Source of the DNA: Candidatus Stoquefichus sp. SB1
GTDB lineage: Bacteria; Bacillota_I; Bacilli_A; Erysipelotrichales; Coprobacillaceae
Assembly (NCBI RefSeq): GCF_001244545.1
Contig: NZ_LN852696.1
Coordinates: 930,001-994,000 of the forward strand
Reading direction: 5' to 3'
Length of the DNA: 64,000 nt
Shown here: positions 16,101 through 22,064 of the stretch, in pieces
Numbering within the stretch: the first letter of the stretch is position 1
Layout of the letters: each line of letters opens with the position of its first letter
The notes under the pieces: generated by a model
The model's input: the letters and a program-made list of their open reading frames with translations, nothing else
Told to the model about the DNA's origin: nothing
Databases searched by the model: none
Made by a program: the position numbers and the translations under genes

Positions 16101-18406
16101 AGGGAGCATTTGTAATAGTTACACCTATAGTTCCTTTGCATATGTGTCGATTTAGAATAACAGGATATAACTATGTAACAACTACAAACAACAACATAGA
16201 TATAACAATCACATGCTATAACTATACATCATCAATTATTAATTGTTCTTATACAAATGATGGTAACGTTCCATTTAGTTTAGTTAGACTAGCAAAGGTT
16301 AGTTCATCTGATTCCAGATTAGTGATTATTCTTGGAAGTGGAACAGATACATGGAATTATCCAAAACTACAAGTTGAGAGTGCACTTGTAAGTTATTCGA
16401 CTGTTGCGCCAGATACTTGGAAAGATGGTTGGAGTATAAGCTTAGTTACAATATTTCCAACTACATATACACATTTAGTGTCTGTTGGTGGTATGAATAT
16501 ACAAACAGAAATAACATCTACTAAATCTACTGTAGCAACCCATACAACACAACTTACAAATATTACATCTCGTGTGAGTACAGCAGAGACAAACATAACA
16601 AAAGTAAACGGAAATGTAACAGCATTAACAACTCGTATGAGTACCGCAGAGCAAAAAGTTACAGATAGCGCAATTGTTAGCACCGTTACTAAATCTAGTA
16701 GTTGGACTACGTTAAACACTAAGGCTACAGATGCACAAACAAAAGCAAACAATCTTGTAGACTTAACTACAATCAAGGATACAAGAAGTGTTAACAATAA
16801 CCCTTCATGGTATTTATCTAACTATCCAAGAAAGACTGTTAAAGAATTTAAACAGTGTAGTACAATGGGGATTAGTGGAGAAGGCACTTATGGAACTCTA
16901 GAGACTAGTGTATCATGGCCAGATACAGGAGGAGGTTATCCTGTACAATTATTTTATCCAAACACCAGTCAAAATATTTATCGTAGGGTTGGGACTTCAA
17001 CGACTGCTTGGGGTGCTTGGACTAAGGTCGCAGGAACTCATAATGCTATTTCTGTTATCAATCAAACTGCCGAGCAAATTAAAATTCAAGCGAGCAAAAT
17101 AGCACTAGAAGGTCTTGTTACTGCAAATAGTAGATTTAAAATATTAACAGATGGCTCTATGGAGGCTGTTAATGGGAAATTTAGTGGAAATATAAATGCT
17201 ACAAGTGGGAATATCTCAGGATTTACATTAGCGTCAAATAGGATGTATGCGACATCAACGAAAACTTTTGATTATACGAGCAATGATATTGAAACAATAA
17301 AAAACATTATTTTAGGAAGAGTTCCATCAACAGGACAATTCAATAGATATGATTTAAACGGTGATGGAGTTATCGATTCTATGGATCATTACTATATTGT
17401 AAAAATAATAAATGCTGGGAATAAAATTGATACAAGTCTATCAATATATCCAAAATTTGATACAGGAACAAATTATAACCAAGCTATATTTGAGGCTAAG
17501 GCTGATGGCTTTTTTACAACTAAAATAACAAGTACAGGTCAATTGTATAGTGACGTTGCAACATTTGATACTTGTTATGCAAATAATGCAACTCTTAAAG
17601 AGCTACATATCGATATGTATAATGGTTCATTTGATACAGGTGATCAGGGATTAGAAATATGGGGGAATACCCCATTTATTGATTTCCATCATGGCAATGA
17701 TGCAGTTGATTATACATCGAGACTTATTTGCTATAACAATGGCGAGTTAACTTGTGAAAATGATTTTCGTGTGACAGGTACTTCTTATTTTACAAAATCG
17801 GTGAGACTGAGTGGTGCTCTTGTTTTAGCAAATGCTCAATATCTATATGGAATTGACACAGGTGGTACTTGGAGATGGATGACTGTTATGGGTGATAACA
17901 ATGTTGAATACTTTGGTGACAACAGTTGTCAAACGTGTTTAAGAGGATCTAAAGTATATCTTAGCATGTCTGGCGCAACTGTCACGTCTGATAGACGTTA
18001 TAAAAACAACATAAGAGATTTTGATAAGAGATATGAAAATTTCTTCAATGAATTAAAGCCACAAACGTTTAGATTTAATAAGGATAAAGAGAATCTAACA
18101 AACCTCGGATTTATTGCTCAAGATGTTCAAACAGCGATTAGAAATAGTAGTTTGGATGAGAATCATAATTTTGTATCAAAAGTGATTGATGAAGATGGTA
18201 GTGAGTTATTGGGACTTGTCTATGAACAATTCATTGCATTGAACACTCATATGATCCAAAAAAATATAGCATCTATAGAAAATATCAAATATGTTCAGAT
18301 TGAACATGATAGACAACTCTCTAATCTAAAATATGATAATGAAAGATTAAAGAAAAAAGTAGAATTATTAGAACAAGAAATCAATCAATTAAAAGGGCTT
18401 GCGTAA
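13187..18406 (+). CDS. tail-tip/receptor-binding protein with pyocin-knob, EF-hand insert and S74 chaperone
   Basis: 1739 residues. Residues 1 to about 330 match the prophage endopeptidase-tail (Tal) type. A long coiled region follows, with YVNENYVTKQ-type repeats near 415-440 and Ala/Thr/Asn-rich heptads near 640-730. About 1190-1285 resembles a pyocin-knob domain (WYLSNYPRKTVKEFKQC ... WGAWTKVAG). Residues 1389-1400 are a perfect EF-hand/dockerin loop (DLNGDGVIDSMD). The C-terminus is a peptidase S74 intramolecular chaperone: S1601 and K1606 (SDRRYK) give the expected Ser-x4-Lys dyad, so a 139-residue piece should be cleaved off after trimerisation. Host adsorption is the inferred role. Confidence 0.85.
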   Translation: MLKHVRTNREIDIDRDSFFITIEENGTKQIEFDISTNYDLFSLIKNEDRIEYDNLYFLVKEISEEDFNATIVCNLDTDDLKGEVLQSYRSESQTEINVLNSILSSIGWKASGETSNQKRTIEIEDATKYDIILQIQNTFGCYTDFDNKNKILYVSYQKEFNENGFFVSEQVNLKKVEYTSDTYDIVTRIYGFGKTDDETGQTVTFSSINNGKNYVEDLSFKGKVISKIIRDDRFTDPQALYDYCQKELNKYAKQVESFELDIIDLSKLKSEEYRLFNYKIRDMVDYIDIRNNRRVLHRIVKIVEYPFAHEKDKITLSTASDSIENLMTKTQSSISQIGTSFQQNLVAINAKISGKLETTEFEALKAKIEELNVLDLSATVAKIEQAYISRQDVELSYVKKEIVEDLNAKVATIETNYVDKQYVNENYVTKQYVNENYVTTQFANQTYAIKSEVKDLTVDIAKINTLLSGSVNAGSTQTIVLNAENTTIANALIKSAMIDSLDFNKITGIDINTTKLNIHSNDGYSTWKDNTILIKDSTRTRVQIGKDAQGDYNIYIWDKDGKVMFDPLGLTADGVNREVIDNSNVKENAGIKGSKLDIDSVITEVNGATTTIKSSKIYFDEKKQTLDVAFNTMSNTVTETTKVVETANTNANNALSKANTAITDSASAKTTANTAKSTADNAKTVADVAKTTADGANTKATTASTNASNALAKANQLETKVTTVENTVKSQSTQISTAQGQISTLITDVTQAKKDITTVTGDVTTAKTNITTLTNNYSSVKQTIDGLSTTVGSHTSSIANISTTANNALNTANSKAKVFTATPTTPYKVGDLWVQGATGVIMKCKVARASGSYVAGDWEKADKYTDDATANKVRTDLTASIKTVADKQATFETSLSGITSRVSSTETTVATVTNTVNNNKANWDKAPTALTNANNAQATANSAVLGNKVDALNNSKLFKNVASYSYDGESIKGAFVIVTPIVPLHMCRFRITGYNYVTTTNNNIDITITCYNYTSSIINCSYTNDGNVPFSLVRLAKVSSSDSRLVIILGSGTDTWNYPKLQVESALVSYSTVAPDTWKDGWSISLVTIFPTTYTHLVSVGGMNIQTEITSTKSTVATHTTQLTNITSRVSTAETNITKVNGNVTALTTRMSTAEQKVTDSAIVSTVTKSSSWTTLNTKATDAQTKANNLVDLTTIKDTRSVNNNPSWYLSNYPRKTVKEFKQCSTMGISGEGTYGTLETSVSWPDTGGGYPVQLFYPNTSQNIYRRVGTSTTAWGAWTKVAGTHNAISVINQTAEQIKIQASKIALEGLVTANSRFKILTDGSMEAVNGKFSGNINATSGNISGFTLASNRMYATSTKTFDYTSNDIETIKNIILGRVPSTGQFNRYDLNGDGVIDSMDHYYIVKIINAGNKIDTSLSIYPKFDTGTNYNQAIFEAKADGFFTTKITSTGQLYSDVATFDTCYANNATLKELHIDMYNGSFDTGDQGLEIWGNTPFIDFHHGNDAVDYTSRLICYNNGELTCENDFRVTGTSYFTKSVRLSGALVLANAQYLYGIDTGGTWRWMTVMGDNNVEYFGDNSCQTCLRGSKVYLSMSGATVTSDRRYKNNIRDFDKRYENFFNELKPQTFRFNKDKENLTNLGFIAQDVQTAIRNSSLDENHNFVSKVIDEDGSELLGLVYEQFIALNTHMIQKNIASIENIKYVQIEHDRQLSNLKYDNERLKKKVELLEQEINQLKGLA

Positions 18407-18444
18407 AGTCCTTTTAATTATAAAAAAAACAAGGAGGATATTTT

Positions 18445-18696
18445 ATGAATATTACACAACAAGAAAACACAAAGGTAATTTTGAAAGCGGATTTAACAGT
18501 AAAAGATGAAATAATCGGAAATCTTGAAGGAACGGTTTCAAATTACGATTATGACAACATTGGAATTAACATTAACATCTACAATTCTATGAAAAAGCAA
18601 TTATGTGATAATGATGCAACATTAAAAGCAGATATTAACACTTTTATTGAAAGTGTGATTGCAAAGCAAAAAGAATTATTGGGAGGTACTAAATAA
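18445..18696 (+). CDS. phage hypothetical protein after tail fibre (83 aa)
   Basis: ATG 18445 follows AAGGAGG. The product is small, with alternating beta segments (KVILKADLTVKDEIIGNLEGTV) and a C-terminal helix. It overlaps the next gene by one base. The position between tail fibre and holin suggests a baseplate or fibre accessory, but no family is recognised. Confidence 0.55.
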   Translation: MNITQQENTKVILKADLTVKDEIIGNLEGTVSNYDYDNIGININIYNSMKKQLCDNDATLKADINTFIESVIAKQKELLGGTK

Positions 18697-19115
18697 TGGA
18701 AATGACAAACAGAGAAATGATTGGTCATCTTAACCAATTAGCAATTATCAATGAAAAGTTAGGTGGAGAACTTAACTACAAGATTTCTCGTAACAAGGAA
18801 AAGTTAACAAAGGAATATGAACAATTTGACAAGGCACGTCAAGAGGCTAAGAAAGATTATTGTGAACTTGATGAAGATGGCAATATTAAACAGGAGAAAG
18901 TTGATACTGATGATGAAAATTCAATCATGAAAGTTATTTTCCTTTCTGACGAAAAAGAAAAAGAATGGAATAAAGTTGAATTGAAGATGCTTGATGAAGA
19001 AAAAGTTAATATCGACATTAGAACTGTCAGTGAAGATGTTATCTTCAATTCAGAAGCAAGTCAGTACGCTACAGATGCAATGTTATTCATGATCAAGGAG
19101 GATGAAGAAAAATGA
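18696..19115 (+). CDS. DUF1617-like phage protein (139 aa)
   Basis: Highly charged helical protein. Residues 1-60 form a coiled coil (LNQLAIINEKLGGELNYKIS then KLTKEYEQFDKARQEAKK). The layout resembles DUF1617 proteins found near holin genes of Firmicute phages, a comparison made by eye only. It overlaps the downstream holin-like gene by 4 bases (ATGA). Function unknown. Confidence 0.5.
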   Translation: MEMTNREMIGHLNQLAIINEKLGGELNYKISRNKEKLTKEYEQFDKARQEAKKDYCELDEDGNIKQEKVDTDDENSIMKVIFLSDEKEKEWNKVELKMLDEEKVNIDIRTVSEDVIFNSEASQYATDAMLFMIKEDEEK

Positions 19116-19294
19116 AAGAATTAATTGCAAAGGTTACAAAATTAATTGATGTAAAGTCAATTATGACTCTTACGCTTACAGGAGCATTTGTTGCTTTGGT
19201 AAGTGGTGGAAGCATTGATGGCGATAAGTTCATGGCCATTTATACAATGATTGTGGGATTCTATTTTGGAACACAGTCAAATAAAAAAGACTAG
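19112..19294 (+). CDS. small holin-like membrane protein (60 aa)
   Basis: 60 residues with a hydrophobic helix (SIMTLTLTGAFVALVSGG) and a second weaker one (FMAIYTMIVGFYFGT), then a charged QSNKKD tail. Size, two membrane helices and location two genes before the endolysin fit a class II-type holin. ATG 19112 overlaps the preceding stop. The other candidate in the module is the following gene; the two may act together. Confidence 0.6.
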   Translation: MKELIAKVTKLIDVKSIMTLTLTGAFVALVSGGSIDGDKFMAIYTMIVGFYFGTQSNKKD

Positions 19295-19303
19295 AGGTGC
19301 TTT

Positions 19304-19591
19304 ATGACACCTGAAACTACAATTAGTTTATCTTTTCTAATGTCTATATTGTTGTTTTGTTTTACTGCTATTAATTTCTTTTCTAATCGCAAAAAAGATA
19401 CAAGAGAAGAAAGTAGAGAACTTATGAAAGCTAATATCAAATTAGAACAAATATGTTCAACAACAAATGAAACAAGAGCAGATATCAAAGCAATGAATAA
19501 TCAAATAGAAAAGATAAATCAAGAACAAATCAAACAAAGATTAGAAATTAATACAATATGGAAACGTATTGATGAATTAAAAGAAAGGTGA
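19304..19591 (+). CDS. XhlA-like membrane/coiled-coil lysis accessory protein
   Basis: 95 residues: an N-terminal transmembrane helix (ISLSFLMSILLFCFTAINFF), then a long coiled coil to the end (LEQICSTTNETRADIKAMNN ... RLEINTIWKRIDELK). This N-in anchor plus amphipathic helix is like haemolysin XhlA-type proteins paired with holins. GAGGTG precedes ATG 19304. It ends one base into the endolysin leader. Confidence 0.55.
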   Translation: MTPETTISLSFLMSILLFCFTAINFFSNRKKDTREESRELMKANIKLEQICSTTNETRADIKAMNNQIEKINQEQIKQRLEINTIWKRIDELKER

Positions 19592-19596
19592 TGTTT

Positions 19597-20484
19597 ATGA
19601 AAGTACAGGATTTTATAAATAAAGCTGTAGAGGTTGAGAAATTACCTACACTTTATCAATTAGGAAAATTTATGAATAGTCAAAATGGAAAATATTTATT
19701 GTGTGACTGTTCGGGATTAATTAAAGGTATTCTTTGGGGATTCCCAAAGAATGGTAAATATGCGAATAATGGAGTTCCTGATATTAATGCTGATACAATG
19801 ATTTCAAGATGTTCAAATGTTACAACAGATATGTCAAAACTTCAAAGGGGGTGGCTTGTCTGGATGAAAGGGCATATCGGAATATATGTTGGTAATGGTG
19901 TAGTTATTGAATCGAGTCCTATATGGGAAAATGGAGTACAGAGAACATATCCTAAAGGATGTGGAAAACAAAATGCTTATGGTCTTAAATCAAGACAGTG
20001 GACAAAATGTGGTAAATTTGATAAGTATATTGATTATTCTAGCGAAAGTGAATCTGCTCCTTCTAAGCCTAAAGACACAAAAGTAAATGTATTTTATCGT
20101 GTAAGAACACAAAAGCATGGATGGCTTAGCGAAGTAAATAATCTTGAAGATTATGCTGGTTATCAAGATAGCCCTATTACAGATGTTGCTATTAGAGTAG
20201 ACAAGGGTAAGATAAAATATCGTGTGCATGTTAAAGGTAGTGGGTGGCTTGGTTGGATAACAGACTGTAATATTAAAGATTCTTCTAAATATGCTGGTAA
20301 TGGAAAAGTGATAGACGCTATTCAGGTCTACTATTACACACCTGATTCAATTAGACCTTATAAACGTGCGAAGTATAAAACAAATTATGGGTGGCAATAT
20401 GATATAGAAACCACAAGTGGTCAAGATGGTTACGCTGGTGTGTTTGGAAAGAACGTAACGAAATTATATGTGGAGATCGTTTAA
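19597..20484 (+). CDS. phage endolysin, NlpC/P60-like peptidase with cell-wall-binding C-terminus
   Basis: ATG 19597 is preferred over the GTG/ATG at 19588/19591 because AAAGGTG (19584-19590) sits 6 bases upstream. Residues 1 to about 145 are an NlpC/P60-type peptidase: nucleophile C38 in CDCSGL, His in GHIGIYVGNG. Residues about 165-295 carry two related Trp-rich units (KHGWLSEVNNLEDYAG and GSGWLGWITDC...) like clostridial hydrophobic-W repeats, presumed to bind the wall. No signal peptide, so export needs the upstream holin. It cleaves peptidoglycan stem peptides at lysis. Confidence 0.85.
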   Translation: MKVQDFINKAVEVEKLPTLYQLGKFMNSQNGKYLLCDCSGLIKGILWGFPKNGKYANNGVPDINADTMISRCSNVTTDMSKLQRGWLVWMKGHIGIYVGNGVVIESSPIWENGVQRTYPKGCGKQNAYGLKSRQWTKCGKFDKYIDYSSESESAPSKPKDTKVNVFYRVRTQKHGWLSEVNNLEDYAGYQDSPITDVAIRVDKGKIKYRVHVKGSGWLGWITDCNIKDSSKYAGNGKVIDAIQVYYYTPDSIRPYKRAKYKTNYGWQYDIETTSGQDGYAGVFGKNVTKLYVEIV

Positions 20485-20666
20485 TGCAGTACGTCATAAT
20501 TAAATATCCATCTTTAGACATACATAACACAAGGATGCCAATGTTTCTTTACACAGAACCGCTTAAGGTAATTAAAGAAACAGAAAACACTGTTATTGTA
20601 CAGCACAATAACAGTGAGTTTTACACATATGAATTTAATAAGAAACATATAGAAAGATATTTATAG
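20484..20666 (+). CDS. small phage protein after endolysin (60 aa)
   Basis: The ATG at 20484 overlaps the endolysin stop by one base (TAATG). The product is beta-rich with a central IVQHNNSEFYTYEF and no membrane segment. Its stop codon lies at the foot of the late-operon terminator, so it is the last late gene. Function unknown. Confidence 0.55.
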   Translation: MQYVIIKYPSLDIHNTRMPMFLYTEPLKVIKETENTVIVQHNNSEFYTYEFNKKHIERYL

Positions 20667-20694
20667 CCTATTCCGTTTTGGATTAGGCTTTTTT
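20665..20694 (+). terminator. late phage operon terminator
   Basis: AGCCTATTCC (20665-20674) pairs with GGATTAGGCT (20680-20689) with one mismatch around a GTTTT loop, and T6 follows. It directly follows the last late gene. Confidence 0.85.
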
Positions 20695-20721
20695 ATTTTA
20701 CAAATTTCGACATAAGAATAA

Positions 20722-20730
20722 TGCTATAAT
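20722..20730 (+). promoter_or_regulatory. extended -10 promoter for the terminal prophage small gene
   Basis: TGC-TATAAT (20722-20730) is a perfect extended -10. A weak -35-like TTCGAC lies at 20706-20711 with short spacing. The gene at 20752 follows a strong terminator, so it needs its own start; this element supplies it. Confidence 0.55.
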
Positions 20731-20751
20731 TTGCAAAAAGGAGTGATTTCG

Positions 20752-20892
20752 ATGTACATATATAATAGTAAGACTAGAAAATTTAAAGAAGTTCATCGCA
20801 GAAAAAATGCAGTTACAAAAATTGCAGACTGGCTAGAATGGAAATATTTGTTCGTATGGTTAAAATGGCAAATGCGTAAAGATGATTTTTAA
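20752..20892 (+). CDS. 46-residue basic, Trp-rich small protein at the prophage right end
   Basis: ATG 20752 follows AAAAAGGAG (20735-20743), stop TAA 20890-20892. The protein is basic, with MYIYNSKTRKFKEVHRRKN then a Trp-rich amphipathic helix (WLEWKYLFVWLKWQMRK). It is separated from the late operon by a terminator and has its own extended -10 promoter. That is a typical arrangement for a gene expressed in the lysogen ('moron'). No family recognised; it might associate with the membrane through its Trp-rich helix. Confidence 0.6.
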   Translation: MYIYNSKTRKFKEVHRRKNAVTKIADWLEWKYLFVWLKWQMRKDDF

Positions 20893-20910
20893 AATTATAT
20901 TTGAAAATTA

Positions 20911-20931
20911 CGGACTTTATACGGACTTTTG
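20911..20931. repeat. short direct repeat near prophage right end
   Basis: ACGGACTTT occurs twice with an 11-bp period in the gap between the last phage gene and the tRNA terminator. Such repeats near attR are often integrase arm-binding sites. That role is inference; the integrase lies outside the window. Confidence 0.35.
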
Positions 20932-20942
20932 ATTTATAAAAT

Positions 20943-20968
20943 AAAAAAACCTTGATAAATCAAGGTTT
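20943..20968 (-). terminator. terminator of the tRNA-Glu/tRNA-Trp operon
   Basis: AAACCTTGAT (20947-20956) and ATCAAGGTTT (20959-20968) form a 10-bp perfect stem with a 2-base loop. Read on the minus strand it is followed by a T-rich tract. It lies just beyond the 3' end of tRNA-Trp. Confidence 0.75.
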
Positions 20969-20977
20969 AAAGACTAC

Positions 20978-21051
20978 TGGCAGGGGCGGCAGGAATCGAA
21001 CCCGCGTCCACGGTTTTGGAGACCGATGCTCTACCATTGAACCACGCCCCT
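20978..21051 (-). tRNA. tRNA-Trp (CCA)
   Basis: On the minus strand a 74-nt cloverleaf begins AGGGGCG, has anticodon CCA in the loop (GTCTCCAAAAC) and a GGTTCGATTCC T-arm, and ends CGCCCCT-G-CCA. The acceptor stem is 7 bp and the CCA end is encoded. Its 3' end faces the prophage, making it the probable integration target (attB). If the phage core overlaps the 3' end, the gene has been restored by phage-carried bases. Confidence 0.93.
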
Positions 21052-21052
21052 A

Positions 21053-21128
21053 TGGTGACCTGTACGGGATTCGAACCCGTGAATGCATGCGTGAAAGGCA
21101 TGTGAGTTAACCGTTTCTCCAACAGGCC
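21053..21128 (-). tRNA. tRNA-Glu (TTC)
   Basis: On the minus strand a 76-nt cloverleaf begins GGCCTGT, has anticodon TTC (CCTTTCACG), T-arm GGTTCGAATCC, and ends ACAGGTC-A-CCA. The acceptor pairs over 7 bp with one G-U. It precedes tRNA-Trp by one base, so the two are co-transcribed and processed from one transcript. Confidence 0.94.
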
Positions 21129-21146
21129 ATTTTCTGTTGCTTTGAT

Positions 21147-21175
21147 ATAATAACATATAAAAAAAGGAAAAGCAA
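21147..21175 (-). promoter_or_regulatory. promoter of the tRNA-Glu/tRNA-Trp operon
   Basis: On the minus strand TTGCTT (21175-21170), 17-bp spacer, TATTAT (21152-21147). This places the start about 10-15 bases before tRNA-Glu. Confidence 0.55.
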
Positions 21176-21227
21176 TAGTAAAAGTGACGAATTAATGATA
21201 TTATAGTAAGGTATTGGAGGAAATGAT

Positions 21228-21593
21228 ATGTTTGGATTTGGTAAAAAGATAGAAATAAAAAAATTAGATATTAATGAAGGATATCGACGTTATGAAAAAA
21301 ATCCTGAAAAGATTGTTATTATTTGTGCTGATGAAGTGAAGGATTTTGATGAATTACATATTGCTGATGCAGAATGTTTGCCACTTAGATTAATGGATAA
21401 GTTTGAAGATTATTATCCTGAAAAAGAATTGACTTATTATGTATATGCAATTAATCCGGCAATTAGTGAAAGAGCTTATAAAAAAATATATAAAAAGGGT
21501 TATAATGTCTATGATTTGGGTTGTTTTATTGATTATCATGAATTAGAAGAAGGACGTAATGCTAAAAAAAGAAATCGTCGTAGAAAGAAATAG
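21228..21593 (+). CDS. rhodanese-like domain protein without catalytic Cys
   Basis: 121 residues with a rhodanese-fold pattern: IVIICADEVKDFDELHIADA, CLPLRLM, then a strand and helix YVYAINPAISERAYKKIYKK and GYNVYDLGCFIDY. In active rhodaneses the strand end carries C-x-x-G-x-R-S; here that position reads AINPAIS, so the sulfurtransferase Cys is absent. The C-terminus is strongly basic (KKRNRRRKK). ATG 21228 follows ATTGGAGG. A binding or regulatory role is more likely than catalysis; the partner is unknown. Confidence 0.65.
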   Translation: MFGFGKKIEIKKLDINEGYRRYEKNPEKIVIICADEVKDFDELHIADAECLPLRLMDKFEDYYPEKELTYYVYAINPAISERAYKKIYKKGYNVYDLGCFIDYHELEEGRNAKKRNRRRKK

Positions 21594-21620
21594 AAATTTT
21601 TTATTTTGAGTGCATATTTT

Positions 21621-21650
21621 TTAACTCTTAGAATATCTTTATGGTATAAT
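21621..21650 (+). promoter_or_regulatory. promoter for the HPr-like gene
   Basis: TTAACT (21621-21626), 18-bp spacer, TATAAT (21645-21650) with an upstream TG (TGG-TATAAT, extended -10). It lies 30 bases before the HPr-like start codon. Confidence 0.6.
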
Positions 21651-21679
21651 GTATATAAGAAGTAAGGGAGGAATCATAT

Positions 21680-21955
21680 ATGGCTCAAAGTTTAAAGTTT
21701 ATAGTGACAGATCCAGTTGGACTCTATGCCACTCCTACTACAGAACTTGTGAATGCTGTTAAGCAATTTCATAGTGATGTCACATTACGTTATGGTAACA
21801 AGGAAGTTAATTTGAAAAGTATGATGGGAGTTTTGTCTTTAGGGATTCCAACAAAGGCCAAATTAGAAATTACTGTTTCTGGTGGTGATGAGAATCAGGC
21901 AATAGAAACAATCAAAGAAAAAATTAATGAACTTGGCATTTCAACAATTGAATAA
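21680..21955 (+). CDS. HPr/Crh-like protein lacking the catalytic His
   Basis: 91 residues aligning along their whole length with HPr. The active-site loop normally reads GIHARP (His15, Arg17) but is GLYATP here, with Tyr16 replacing His and Thr18 replacing Arg. The regulatory Ser region is intact: VNLKSMMGVLSLGI, with Ser47 equal to Ser46 of Bacillus HPr. It therefore cannot pass phosphate as a PTS carrier but could still be phosphorylated by HPr kinase. This is the situation in Bacillus Crh, which has Gln at the His position. Single gene with its own promoter and terminator. A catabolite-control role is inference. Confidence 0.8.
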   Translation: MAQSLKFIVTDPVGLYATPTTELVNAVKQFHSDVTLRYGNKEVNLKSMMGVLSLGIPTKAKLEITVSGGDENQAIETIKEKINELGISTIE

Positions 21956-21962
21956 TGATGAA

Positions 21963-21990
21963 AAAGATACTTTTTGGGTATCTTTTTTTC
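21963..21990 (+). terminator. terminator after the HPr-like gene
   Basis: AAAGATAC (21963-21970) and GTATCTTT (21978-21985) form an 8-bp stem with a TTTTTGG loop, followed by a T run. Confidence 0.8.
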
Positions 21991-22011
21991 GTGAGTAATC
22001 ATTCGTTTGAT

Positions 22012-22040
22012 TTGAGAAACATTTATGAATATGAGATACT
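22012..22040 (+). promoter_or_regulatory. nrdDG promoter
   Basis: TTGAGA (22012-22017), 17-bp spacer, GATACT (22035-22040). The start point would be near 22047, with the Shine-Dalgarno AAGGAGG just downstream. Confidence 0.5.
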
Positions 22041-22051
22041 AAAAATAGTGC
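22036..22051. promoter_or_regulatory. candidate NrdR box
   Basis: The 16-mer ATACTAAAAATAGTGC matches the NrdR-box consensus (acaCTATATATAGtgt) at 12 of 16 positions, including the CTA/TAG half sites. It overlaps the -10 element of the nrdDG promoter, where a repressor would block it. No second box at the usual one-helical-phase spacing was found. Confidence 0.4.
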
Positions 22052-22064
22052 AAGGAGGATACAT

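Noticed and set aside
15037-16797. Minus-strand hydrophobic open frames within the tail protein gene
   Set aside because: The Val/Ala/Leu-rich products are the mirror of Thr/Ala/Asn-rich repeats on the coding strand. No start signals.
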